From Solirubrobacteraceae bacterium (GTDB lineage Bacteria > Actinomycetota > Thermoleophilia > Solirubrobacterales > Solirubrobacteraceae): a DNA stretch of 64,000 bases. Shown here one piece after another: positions 1 to 7,866 of the stretch (position 1 is the stretch's first letter; every line of letters begins with the position of its first letter). The stretch lies in the NCBI GenBank assembly GCA_030447785.1, contig JAUJOF010000003.1, forward strand, positions 235,105 through 299,104, given 5' to 3'. A model generated the notes under the pieces. It worked only from the letters and a program-made list of their open reading frames with translations. It was not told the DNA's origin and made no database searches. The position numbers and the translations under genes are program-made.

Positions 1-244
<244 letters not shown>

Positions 245-249
245 GACCA

Positions 250-1422
250 GTGCGCACGCTCGACGACCTCGACGTCGCCCACTGCCGCGTCCTCGTCCGC
301 GTGGACTTCAACGTCCCGCTGGACGACGACGGGCAGATCACCGACGACACGCGCATCCGCGCCGCACTGCCCACCCTTCAGCGCCTGCGCGAACAGGACG
401 CCCGCCTGATCCTGGCCGCCCACCTGGGCCGACCCAAGGACCGCGACCCCGAGCTGTCGCTGCGTCCGGTGGCCGACCGGCTGGGGGAGCTGCTCGGCGT
501 GCCGGTGACGCTGGCCGACGACGTGGTAGGTCCCGACGTGCGGGTGGCCGCCGACGGGCTGCGCGACGGTGAGGTGCTCATGCTGGAGAACCTGCGCTAC
601 GAAGCCGGGGAGACCGACAACGACCCGGACCTGGTGGCTGAGCTCGCCGGCCTGGCCGACCGCTACGTCAACGACGCCTTCGGCGCCGCGCACCGTGCTC
701 ATGCCTCCACCGAGGGCGTGGCCCGCGCCCTGCCCGCCGAGGCGCGGGCGGCGGGGCTGCTGCTCCAGCGCGAGGTGGAGGCGCTGGAGAGCGCCCTGCG
801 CGACCCCGCGCAGCCGCTGGTGGCCGTGCTGGGTGGCGCCAAGGTGACCGACAAGCTGGGGGTGATCACCGCCTTTCGCTCCGTGGCCGAGACCATCCTC
901 ATCGGCGGCGCGATGTGCTTTCCGTTCCTGCGGGCGCAGGGCCACGAGGTGGGCGACTCGCTGTGCGAGGACGAGGACGTCGAGGCGGCGCGCAAGCTGC
1001 TGGCCGAGGAGGAGGGCGCGCAGATCGTGCTGCCCGAGGACCTGGTCACCGGCGATCGCTTCGCCGCAGACGCGGAGGTCCAGCCGGTCGACGGCGTCGA
1101 CGTGCCCGACGGTTGGATGGGCCTCGACGTGGGCGAGCGCACCACCCGGCGCTACGGCGAGCTCATCGCCGGGGCGGGCACCGTGTTCTGGAACGGGCCG
1201 ATGGGCGCCTTCGAGCTCGAGCCCTTCGCGGCGGGCACGCGCGCGGTGGCCGAGGCGGTGGCCGCCGCGCCGGGCACCACGGTGGTCGGCGGTGGGGACT
1301 CCGCCGCGGCGCTGACCGCCTTCGGCCTCGAGGATCAGGTGACCCACCTGTCCACCGGCGGCGGCGCCACGCTGGAGTTCATCGAGGGCGAGCCCATGGA
1401 ACCGATCGAGGCGTTGCGGTGA
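250..1422 (+). CDS. pgk: Phosphoglycerate kinase
   Basis: Transfers the acyl phosphate of 1,3-bisphosphoglycerate to ADP in the cytosol. The 390-residue length is normal for bacterial PGK. The N-terminal VRVDFNVPL substrate motif, GAKVTDKL (about residue 196) and the nucleotide-binding GGGDSAAAL near residue 346 are all present. I chose the GTG at 250 because it places the conserved N-terminus correctly and lies five bases after gap; an in-frame GTG at 181 would overlap gap by more than 60 bases. The stop overlaps the tpiA start by four bases (GTGA), which suggests translational coupling. Confidence 0.96.
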   Translation: MRTLDDLDVAHCRVLVRVDFNVPLDDDGQITDDTRIRAALPTLQRLREQDARLILAAHLGRPKDRDPELSLRPVADRLGELLGVPVTLADDVVGPDVRVAADGLRDGEVLMLENLRYEAGETDNDPDLVAELAGLADRYVNDAFGAAHRAHASTEGVARALPAEARAAGLLLQREVEALESALRDPAQPLVAVLGGAKVTDKLGVITAFRSVAETILIGGAMCFPFLRAQGHEVGDSLCEDEDVEAARKLLAEEEGAQIVLPEDLVTGDRFAADAEVQPVDGVDVPDGWMGLDVGERTTRRYGELIAGAGTVFWNGPMGAFELEPFAAGTRAVAEAVAAAPGTTVVGGGDSAAALTAFGLEDQVTHLSTGGGATLEFIEGEPMEPIEALR

Positions 1423-2189
1423 GCGAGCGTCGCCCCTTCCTCGCCGGCAACTGGAAGATGAACCTGACCGTGGCCGAGGCGGAGGAGTACATCGCCAGCC
1501 TCCTCCCACGCGTGTCCGGCGCTGAGGGGGTCGACGTGGCCGTCTGCGTGCCCTTCACCGCGCTGGCGGCCATGGTCGACTCCACTCGCGGCTCGCGCGT
1601 GCAGGTCTACGCGCAGACCATGCACGAGGCCACCCACGGCGCCTTCACCGGCGAGGTCTCGGCGCCCATGCTCACCGAGCTGGGCGTGCACGGCGTGGTG
1701 CTGGGCCACTCCGAGCGGCGCCAGGTGTTCGGCGAGACCGACCGCGCGCTGGCCGAGAAGCTGCCGGCCGCGCTGGCCGCCGGATTGCAGCCGATCCTCT
1801 GCGTGGGGGAGACCGAGGAGGAGCGCGAGCGCGACGAGACCGAGCGCAAGCTGCGCCATCAGGTGTGGGAGGGGCTGCAGGATCTCGCGCCCGACCAGGT
1901 CGCCCGCGTGGCCATCGCCTACGAGCCGATCTGGGCGATCGGCACCGGCCAGGTGGCCACGCCCGAGCAGGTCCAGGAGGCCGCGGCGTTCGTGCGCGCG
2001 CTGGTGGGCGACAAGGTGCCCGAGGCCGCCGACACCGTGCGGGTGCTCTACGGCGGCAGCGTCAAGCCCGACAACGCGGGCGAGCTGCTCGCCCTGCCCG
2101 ACGTGGACGGTGCCCTGGTGGGCGGGGCGTCACTGGATGCGGGAGACTTCGCCGCCATGGTGAACGCCGCGCGTCGCGCTCCAGCGTGA
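1419..2189 (+). CDS. tpiA: Triose-phosphate isomerase
   Basis: Interconverts dihydroxyacetone phosphate and glyceraldehyde-3-phosphate. It is 256 residues long, typical for the family. Catalytic residues are visible: Lys13 in AGNWKMN, the His of GHSERR near residue 96, and the Glu of AYEPIWAIGTG near residue 168; the phosphate-binding YGGSVKPDN loop follows. The GTG start at 1419 overlaps the pgk stop, and its own stop overlaps the gpmI start in the same GTGA arrangement, so the three genes are probably one transcript. Confidence 0.96.
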   Translation: MSERRPFLAGNWKMNLTVAEAEEYIASLLPRVSGAEGVDVAVCVPFTALAAMVDSTRGSRVQVYAQTMHEATHGAFTGEVSAPMLTELGVHGVVLGHSERRQVFGETDRALAEKLPAALAAGLQPILCVGETEEERERDETERKLRHQVWEGLQDLAPDQVARVAIAYEPIWAIGTGQVATPEQVQEAAAFVRALVGDKVPEAADTVRVLYGGSVKPDNAGELLALPDVDGALVGGASLDAGDFAAMVNAARRAPA

Positions 2190-3667
2190 CGCCGGCGTTG
2201 CCCTCGGTGGTCCTCGTCGTCCTCGACGGGTGGGGTCTGGCGCCCGAGGGGCCGGGCAACGCGGTGTCCCAGGCCCACACCCCCGTCTTCGACGCGCTGT
2301 GGCAGCACTACCCCCACACCCAACTCATGACGTGCGGGGAGGCCGTCGGCCTGCCGCCGGGGCAGATGGGCAACTCCGAGGTCGGCCACCTCAACCTGGG
2401 CGCCGGCGCGGTGGTCGAGCAGGACCTCGCGCGCATCGACCGCGCGGCGCGCGAGGGCGCCTTCACCGACAACGCGGTTTTGCGCGAGGCCTTCACCGCG
2501 GCGGAGCGGGTCCACCTCATCGGGCTGTGCTCGCGAGGCGGCGTGCACTCCGGGCCCGAGCACCTGCGTGCCCTGATCGAGTTGGGCGCCCGGCTCGCCG
2601 TGCCCGACCTGGTCATCCACGCGTTCACCGACGGACGCGATACGAGCCCCGCGCAGGCAATCGAGTTCCTGGACGACGTCGTCGACTGGTGCCGGCGCGC
2701 CACCGGGCGCGTGGCGAGCGTCGTCGGGCGCTACTACGCCATGGATCGCGACGCGCGCTGGGAGCGCACCCAGCGCGCGTACGATCTGCTGGTCCGAGGG
2801 GAGGGCGAGCACGAGGCGCGAGACCCGGAGCAGGCGTTGCGCTTCGCGTACGAGCGCGGCGAGACCGACGAGTTCGTCGCCCCGACCCGCGTGGGCGAGC
2901 GCGAGGGGACCATCCGTCCCGGCGACAGCGTCGTGGCCTTCAACTTCCGTCCCGACCGCATGCGCCAGCTCAGCGAGATGCTCGGCGACCATGTCGCCCA
3001 CCTCGCCACCCTGACCGAGTACAACGAGGACTGGACGTTCCCGGTGGCCTTCCCGCCGGCACGTCCACAGGTCAACCTGCCACGAGTGATCGCCCAGATC
3101 GGCGCGCGCCAACTGCACGTCGCGGAGACCGAGAAGTACCCGCACGTGACGTACTTCTTCGGCGGTGGGAGGGAGAAGTCCCAGGAGGGCGAGCGCCGCG
3201 AGATGGTGGCCTCGCCGCGCGACGTGCCCACCTACGACCACAAGCCCGAGATGAGCGCCCGCGAGGCCGCCGCCGTCTTCGTAGCCGCGTGGGGGGAGCA
3301 CGAGCCGCGCTTTGCGATCATCAACTTCGCCAACCCCGACATGGTCGGCCACACCGGCTCGATCCCCGCCGCGGTCACCGCCGTGGAGACGGTCGACGCG
3401 TGCCTGGAGGAGGTGGTCGACGCAGTGCACGCCGCCGGCGGCGCGTGCATCATCACCGCCGACCACGGGAACGCCGACGAGATGCTGAGCCCCGACGGCT
3501 CACCCGTCACCACCCACTCGCTCAACCCGGTGCCCTTGGTGGTCACCGCCGAGGGCCTGGCGCTGGATGGCCACGGCGGGGTGCTGGCCGATGTCGCGCC
3601 CACCGCGCTGGCGCTGCTGGGGATCGACCAGCCGCCGGAGATGACCGGTCGGTCGCTGCTGCGCTGA
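2186..3667 (+). CDS. gpmI: 2,3-bisphosphoglycerate-independent phosphoglycerate mutase
   Basis: Converts 3-phosphoglycerate to 2-phosphoglycerate using two metal ions (Mn2+ type). It is 493 residues, close to the usual ~510. The alkaline-phosphatase-like fold is marked by VVLDGWGL at the start, the phosphorylated Ser (about residue 63) in QMGNSEVGHLNLGAG, and the later metal-binding segments ending in ADHGNADEM. The GTG at 2186 overlaps tpiA by four bases. It is the last gene of the glycolytic run; the next gene is convergent, and a structured repeat sits between them. Confidence 0.95.
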   Translation: MTPALPSVVLVVLDGWGLAPEGPGNAVSQAHTPVFDALWQHYPHTQLMTCGEAVGLPPGQMGNSEVGHLNLGAGAVVEQDLARIDRAAREGAFTDNAVLREAFTAAERVHLIGLCSRGGVHSGPEHLRALIELGARLAVPDLVIHAFTDGRDTSPAQAIEFLDDVVDWCRRATGRVASVVGRYYAMDRDARWERTQRAYDLLVRGEGEHEARDPEQALRFAYERGETDEFVAPTRVGEREGTIRPGDSVVAFNFRPDRMRQLSEMLGDHVAHLATLTEYNEDWTFPVAFPPARPQVNLPRVIAQIGARQLHVAETEKYPHVTYFFGGGREKSQEGERREMVASPRDVPTYDHKPEMSAREAAAVFVAAWGEHEPRFAIINFANPDMVGHTGSIPAAVTAVETVDACLEEVVDAVHAAGGACIITADHGNADEMLSPDGSPVTTHSLNPVPLVVTAEGLALDGHGGVLADVAPTALALLGIDQPPEMTGRSLLR

Positions 3668-3680
3668 GGCCTGGCCCCTC

Positions 3681-3791
3681 TCAGGGGTGCCGGAGGCGGC
3701 CCGCGGGTGGCGGAGCGGCCAGATGGCCGCGGAGCCGGGTCCCGCGCGAGGTCACCGCCGGAGGTGGGCCCCCAGGTCGCGACAGCGACAC
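3681..3791 (-). repeat. Interspersed hairpin-rich repeat, near-complete copy 1
   Basis: Read on the minus strand, this 111-base stretch aligns almost end to end with 20851-20962 on the plus strand. It lies between the convergent gpmI and carboxylesterase genes. Its central stem is GCGGCCA-ga-TGGCCGC (3715-3730 in plus-strand coordinates); the other copy has a different but still perfectly paired stem. A second short stem pairs GTCGC with GCGAC at the minus-strand 5' end. No coding potential was seen. Confidence 0.8.
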
Positions 3792-3797
3792 ATCCTC

Positions 3798-4436
3798 CTA
3801 GCAGCGGCCCCGCCCCGCCACCCACGTTCGCAGCGCCGGGAGGGTGGACGGGTCGAGGCTGTGCCCGGCCGGTGACTCGTGGTACTCGACTGCGAGGCCG
3901 CCCTCGGTGAGCAGGTCGCGGGCCTGCCGGCCGAAGTCGAGGCCGATGACGGGATCCATGGAGCCGTGGGAGATGCTCACCGGGAGCTCGCGGCGGGAGG
4001 CCAGGTCGGGCTCCCATCCCTCGACGACCGGGACGAAGCCGCTCATGGCCAGGATCCCCGCCGGCGACGGGCGCCCCGGACCCAGCCCGACGGCGTAGGA
4101 CATCACCGCGCCCTGGGAGAAGCCCCCGAGCACCGTCCGGTCCCACGCGATCTCGCGCTCGGCCAGCCAGCCGTCGAGGAAGTCCCCGAGCGCGCTCAGC
4201 GCCGGCGCGAACGTGTCGCGGTGGGGGAAGCCCACGCGCTCGACCCTGTACCAGTGGCGCCCGCCGGGGGGCAGGGAGAGCGGCGCCCCCGGCGTCAGGC
4301 CGACCAGTCGGCGGTCGGGGTCGAGCACGTCGAGCACCGGGTGCAGGTCGTGCTCGTCGGCCCCGCGGCCGTGCAGGAGGATCAGCGCGCCCTCGGGCGC
4401 GCCTGCGGGCTCGCGGACCACATGGGCGAGGCTCAC
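3798..4436 (-). CDS. Phospholipase/carboxylesterase family alpha/beta hydrolase (MhqD-like)
   Basis: A 212-residue single-domain serine hydrolase. The oxyanion segment LLHGRGADEHD is near residue 20. The catalytic triad is visible as Ser107 in GGFSQG, Asp161 in GSMDP and His192 in PAGHSLD. The GTG at 4436 fits the family's N-terminus. It lies 61 bases downstream of the ring-cleaving dioxygenase gene on the same strand. In Bacillus subtilis MhqD (this family) and MhqO are part of the MhqR quinone-response regulon, so a role in detoxifying phenolic or quinone compounds is a reasonable inference; the substrate is unknown. Confidence 0.88.
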   Translation of the reverse strand: MSLAHVVREPAGAPEGALILLHGRGADEHDLHPVLDVLDPDRRLVGLTPGAPLSLPPGGRHWYRVERVGFPHRDTFAPALSALGDFLDGWLAEREIAWDRTVLGGFSQGAVMSYAVGLGPGRPSPAGILAMSGFVPVVEGWEPDLASRRELPVSISHGSMDPVIGLDFGRQARDLLTEGGLAVEYHESPAGHSLDPSTLPALRTWVAGRGRC

Positions 4437-4497
4437 GACGAGGCGCCCGCAGGCGCCGGAGGCGGCCACCCGGCCGCCGGAGGCCCTCCCGCGCCCC

Positions 4498-5415
4498 TCA
4501 TCGGGGGTCGGGCAGGGGGGTGAGGTTCTGCTCGAGCGTGGCGCGCAGCGGCTCGTGCTGGGCGGGGAGTTTGAGCTGGGTGCCCAGCGACTCGACGGGC
4601 TCGTCCACGTCGAAGCCGATGTCGCGCGAGGCCAGCTCGAAGAGCACCCCGTTGGGCTCGCGGAAGTAGACCGAGTGGAAGTACTGGCGGTCGATGATCG
4701 GCGTGGGACGTGCGCCGGCCTGCGCCGCGCGGCTGCGAAAGGCGGTGAGCTCCTCGTCGTCGGCCACCGACCAGGCGATGTGGTGCACCGTGCCCGCCCC
4801 CTGCACGGGTGGGCCGGCAAGTTCGTCGGGCGGCGCGTCGAGGTGCAGATGCCCGTGGCGGCGCGGCCCGCTGGCGTCCCAGCGCCCCTCGGGCCCCGCC
4901 TTGAAGCCCAGGGCGTGCAGCAGCGGCTCGCTCTTCTGTGGCTCGCGGACGTAGGCGCGCACGCCCTCGAAGCCCTGCAACGCGTGCTCGGGTGGGATGT
5001 CGGGGTGGGCGGGACGCAGCGGCGCGTCGGCCACCGTGGTGGTCATGAGGGTGTGCTGCAGCCCTTCGGGATCGGCGAAGCCCATCAGAGGCCCCGCCGC
5101 TTCGCTGCGCACCCCGGCCGCGCCCAGCCGCTCGGCCCAGAAGGCCAGGGCCTCCTCGCCGGCCACCCGCCACTCGATCTCGTGCACCATCCCGGCTCCG
5201 GTGCGCCCCGGCGCGGCGCCCGGGAACTCGAAGAAGGTGAGGATGGAGCCCGGGGTACCCACCTCGTCGCCGAAGTACAGGTGATAGACGTCGGGTGCGT
5301 CGAAGTTGACCGTCTTCTTGACCATCCGCAGTCCCAGCAGCCCCGCGTAGAACTCGACGTTCGCGGGGGCGTCGGCGGTGATAGCGGTGACGTGGTGCAG
5401 GCCCTCGAGCTCCAT
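4498..5415 (-). CDS. mhqO: Ring-cleaving dioxygenase, VOC superfamily (MhqO-like)
   Basis: A two-domain vicinal-oxygen-chelate protein of 305 residues, the usual length of MhqO-type extradiol-like dioxygenases. The first domain starts GLHHVTAITADAPANVEFY, with the metal His early; the second repeat includes VHHIAWSVADDEE, and Glu near FREPNGVLFELAS is the likely third ligand. The ATG at 5415 is the natural start. It is divergent from a MarR-family gene across a 113-base gap and is followed by the carboxylesterase, matching the mhq quinone-resistance layout. Regulation by the MarR protein is inferred from this position. Confidence 0.88.
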   Translation of the reverse strand: MELEGLHHVTAITADAPANVEFYAGLLGLRMVKKTVNFDAPDVYHLYFGDEVGTPGSILTFFEFPGAAPGRTGAGMVHEIEWRVAGEEALAFWAERLGAAGVRSEAAGPLMGFADPEGLQHTLMTTTVADAPLRPAHPDIPPEHALQGFEGVRAYVREPQKSEPLLHALGFKAGPEGRWDASGPRRHGHLHLDAPPDELAGPPVQGAGTVHHIAWSVADDEELTAFRSRAAQAGARPTPIIDRQYFHSVYFREPNGVLFELASRDIGFDVDEPVESLGTQLKLPAQHEPLRATLEQNLTPLPDPR

Positions 5416-5510
5416 GCCGTGCGGCGACCCTACGCGGCAGCGGGGATCTGCGCCAGTCGCACGGCGAACCTCGGGGAGTGGCCTCGCGCCCGCTGCTAGC
5501 GTTGATTGCG

Positions 5511-5524
5511 CACACAAGGGTGTG
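5511..5524. promoter_or_regulatory. Candidate MarR operator (inverted repeat)
   Basis: CACAC-AAGG-GTGTG is a perfect 5-base inverted repeat with a 4-base spacer. It ends four bases before the MarR ATG, inside the divergent mhqO/marR gap. MarR dimers commonly bind such symmetric sites in the shared promoter. The match is short, so this is a position-based prediction. Confidence 0.45.
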
Positions 5525-5528
5525 ACCG

Positions 5529-5993
5529 ATGGCCACCACCGCGAAACCCCTTCCGCTGGACGCCCGTGAGCTTGGCGCATGGCGAGGCCTCCTCCGCGTC
5601 CACGCCGCCATGGTCAAGACGCTCGACGCCGAGCTGGAGGCCGCCCATGACCTGCCGCTCAGTTCCTACGAGGTGCTGCGCGCCGTCGCCGACACGTCCG
5701 ACGGACGCATGCGAATGTGCGACCTCGCCGACCACGTGCTGCTCAGCCGCAGCGGCCTCACGCGCCTGATCGACCGTCTGGTCCGCGAGGGCCTGCTGTG
5801 CCGCGCGCGCTGCTCGTCGGACGCGCGCGGTTCCTTCGCGTGTCTGACTGTGGCCGGCCGGGAGAAGGTCGAGGCCGCGCGGGGCACCCATCTGACCGGG
5901 GTGCGCGAGCACTTCCTGGCCCAGCTGGACGAGGCGGACCTCGAGCGCCTCGCCGCCGCCTGGGAGCGTGTGCTCCCCGGCGCCTCGTCGTAG
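5529..5993 (+). CDS. MarR-family transcriptional regulator
   Basis: A 154-residue winged-helix regulator of typical MarR length. The recognition helix region reads CDLADHVLLSRSGLTRLIDRL, followed by the wing around LVREGLLCRARCSSDARGSF. It is transcribed away from the mhqO-like dioxygenase and probably represses it and itself; an inverted repeat just before its ATG is a candidate operator. Cysteines at the start and end of the wing (LLCRARC) and a further one in FACLTV could act as thiol sensors, as MhqR/OhrR-type relatives sense electrophiles, but that is inference. Confidence 0.88.
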   Translation: MATTAKPLPLDARELGAWRGLLRVHAAMVKTLDAELEAAHDLPLSSYEVLRAVADTSDGRMRMCDLADHVLLSRSGLTRLIDRLVREGLLCRARCSSDARGSFACLTVAGREKVEAARGTHLTGVREHFLAQLDEADLERLAAAWERVLPGASS

Positions 5994-6019
5994 GGGCCAT
6001 CCGTACAGTCGTCCGCTTT

Positions 6020-6037
6020 CCCGCGGCGCCTCGCGGG
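6020..6037 (+). terminator. Possible hairpin after the marR gene
   Basis: CCCGCG-gcgcct-CGCGGG forms a perfect 6-base stem 26 bases after the marR stop and just before the hsp20 promoter. There is no T-tract, so termination is uncertain. Confidence 0.3.
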
Positions 6038-6038
6038 C

Positions 6039-6068
6039 TTGACGACGCGTCCGCGCGGGGCCTAATAT
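6039..6068 (+). promoter_or_regulatory. Housekeeping-sigma-type promoter of hsp20
   Basis: TTGACG (6039-6044) and TAATAT (6063-6068) are separated by 18 bases and stand out in GC-rich DNA. A transcript would start near 6075, giving a ~38-base leader. No obvious HspR (HAIR) or CIRCE operator was seen next to it. Confidence 0.65.
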
Positions 6069-6082
6069 CTTAGTCGCCACCA

Positions 6083-6104
6083 CTTAGTTTTCCCCTAAGG
6101 AGGT
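6083..6104 (+). promoter_or_regulatory. Shine-Dalgarno with a short occluding hairpin before hsp20
   Basis: The strong ribosome-binding site AAGGAGGT (6097-6104) sits eight bases before the ATG. Its first bases belong to CTAAG (6095-6099), which can pair with CTTAG (6083-6087) across a 7-base loop. This AU-rich stem could act as a simple RNA thermometer, a common mode of small heat-shock gene control. The stem has only five base pairs. Confidence 0.4.
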
Positions 6105-6112
6105 AGATCAGG

Positions 6113-6598
6113 ATGGCATTGATCCGTTGGGAGCCCGCGCGAGAGCTCCCCTCGCTGCAGGGCGAGATGAACCGGCTGTTCAACACCTTCTTCGACACGC
6201 CCCAGAACGCGGGCAACGGCACGAGCCGCTGGACCCCGGCCATGGATCTGGTCGAGGAGGGCGACCACTTCATGCTGTGTGCCGACCTCCCCGGCATGAC
6301 CGAGGACGACGTGAAGATCGAGGTGGAGCGCGACGTGCTCGTCCTCTCGGGCGAGCGCCGGCACGAGCACAAGGAGGAGGGGGAGGGCTTCTACCGCCTC
6401 GAGCGTGCCAGCGGCGCCTTCCGCCGCACCCTGCACCTGCCCGAGGGCGTCCAGGCCGACGGCATCCAGGCGTCCTTCGACAAGGGCGTCCTCGAGGTGC
6501 GCATCCCCAAGCCCGAGGAGCGCAAGCCGCGGCGTATCGAGATCGCCGTGGGCGAGCGCCCGGCCGCGATCGAGGGCACGGAGGCCGAGGCCGCCTGA
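6113..6598 (+). CDS. Small heat-shock protein, Hsp20/alpha-crystallin family
   Basis: A 161-residue ATP-independent chaperone that holds unfolding proteins. The alpha-crystallin domain spans roughly residues 38-140. It includes the family-typical DLPGMTEDDVKIEVERDVL, the ERRHEHKEEGEGFYRLERA turn and the late ASFDKGVLEVRIPKPE strand. A short N-terminal arm and a charged C-terminal tail flank it. A recognisable promoter and very strong ribosome-binding site precede it. It appears monocistronic, with tgt following after 36 bases. Confidence 0.94.
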   Translation: MALIRWEPARELPSLQGEMNRLFNTFFDTPQNAGNGTSRWTPAMDLVEEGDHFMLCADLPGMTEDDVKIEVERDVLVLSGERRHEHKEEGEGFYRLERASGAFRRTLHLPEGVQADGIQASFDKGVLEVRIPKPEERKPRRIEIAVGERPAAIEGTEAEAA

Positions 6599-6634
6599 GC
6601 CTGCCACGGCGGGGTGGCCGTAGGCTGCTCCGCC

Positions 6635-7864
6635 GTGACGCCCTTCACCATCACCGCGACCGATCCCGGCTCGCGGGCGCGGGCCGGGATCCTGCGCACC
6701 GCCCATGGCGACGTGCCCACGCCCGCCTTCGTGCCGCTGGCCACCAAGGCGACGGTCAAGGCGCTCGAGCCCCACGAGGTCGTCGCCCTCGGCTACGACA
6801 TGGTGCTGGGCAACACCTACCACCTGTTCCTCGACCCCGGCCACGAGCTGATCGCCCGCTTCGGCGGGCTGCATCGCTTCATGGGCTGGAACCGTCCGAT
6901 CATCACCGACTCGGGCGGCTTCCAGGTCTTCTCCATGGGCCATGGCACGGTGGCCGACGAGATCAAGCGCCGTCCACCCGGCACGGCGACGGGCGGCCGA
7001 GAGCGGGCGGGCAAGGTGCTGGCCATCGAGGAGGACGGCGTGCGCTTCCGCTCGTACATCGACGGCTCGGAGCACGAGCTGCGTCCTGAGACCTCCATGG
7101 CGGTCCAGGCTGCGCTGGGCAGCGATGTGGCGCTGGTCTTCGACGAATGCACGCCCTTCCACGTCGACCGCGACTACACCGCGCGCTCCACTGCACGCAC
7201 CCACCGCTGGCTCGAGCGCTGCCTTACCTGGCATGCCGAGCATGGCCCGCCCGAGCAGCTCGTCTACGGCATCGTCCAGGGCGGCGTGCACGAGGATCTG
7301 CGCGTGGAGTCAGCCGAGACGGTGGCGGCCAGCCTATGCCACGGGATCGCCATCGGTGGCTCGCTGGGCGCGGACAAGGCCCAGATCTACGAGGTCACCG
7401 GGTGGGCCACCGCGGTCCTGGGCGGGCGTGCCGAGGGCAAGCCCCGCCACCTGCTGGGCATCGGCGAGATCGACGACCTCATCGCCGGCGTCGAGCTGGG
7501 CATCGACACCTTCGACTGCGCGATGCCGACCCGGGTGGGGCGCCACGGGATGGCGCTGGTTCCCGATCCAGACCGCCGGTGGCGTATCGATCTCGGTTCC
7601 GCGCGCTTTCGGGACAGCGACGAGCCGATCATGGAGGGCTGCCCGTGCCCGGCCTGCACGGCCGGCCATCCGCGGGGCTACCTGCGCTACCTGCTCAAGA
7701 GCCGCGAGCTGACCGCGCTGCGCCTGCTCACGGTGCACAACCTGGCCTTCGTGGCCCGGCTGATGGCCGACCTGCGCGTCGCGATCGCCGCGGGCACGCT
7801 GGCCCAGACGGCGCGCGCGCTGCGCGAAGGTGCTGCGCCCGGCCTCCAGCCACAGACGTCCTGA
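6635..7864 (+). CDS. tgt: tRNA-guanine (queuine/preQ1) transglycosylase
   Basis: Exchanges guanine for the queuosine precursor at the wobble base of GUN-anticodon tRNAs. It has 409 residues from the GTG at 6635 (an in-frame start at 6614 is possible but would add seven residues before the conserved MTPF-like start). The TDSGGFQVFS motif carries the base-recognition Asp, FDCAMPTR carries the nucleophilic Asp, and CPCPAC plus the later His in LTVHNL form the zinc site. No queC/D/E/F genes are in the window, so the organism either makes preQ1 elsewhere or salvages it. Confidence 0.93.
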   Translation: MTPFTITATDPGSRARAGILRTAHGDVPTPAFVPLATKATVKALEPHEVVALGYDMVLGNTYHLFLDPGHELIARFGGLHRFMGWNRPIITDSGGFQVFSMGHGTVADEIKRRPPGTATGGRERAGKVLAIEEDGVRFRSYIDGSEHELRPETSMAVQAALGSDVALVFDECTPFHVDRDYTARSTARTHRWLERCLTWHAEHGPPEQLVYGIVQGGVHEDLRVESAETVAASLCHGIAIGGSLGADKAQIYEVTGWATAVLGGRAEGKPRHLLGIGEIDDLIAGVELGIDTFDCAMPTRVGRHGMALVPDPDRRWRIDLGSARFRDSDEPIMEGCPCPACTAGHPRGYLRYLLKSRELTALRLLTVHNLAFVARLMADLRVAIAAGTLAQTARALREGAAPGLQPQTS

Positions 7865-7866
7865 GC

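Noticed and set aside
4437..4497. Possible further fragment of the interspersed repeat
   Set aside because: Only about 13 bases (ggccgcctccggc on the minus strand) match well, too little in such GC-rich sequence.
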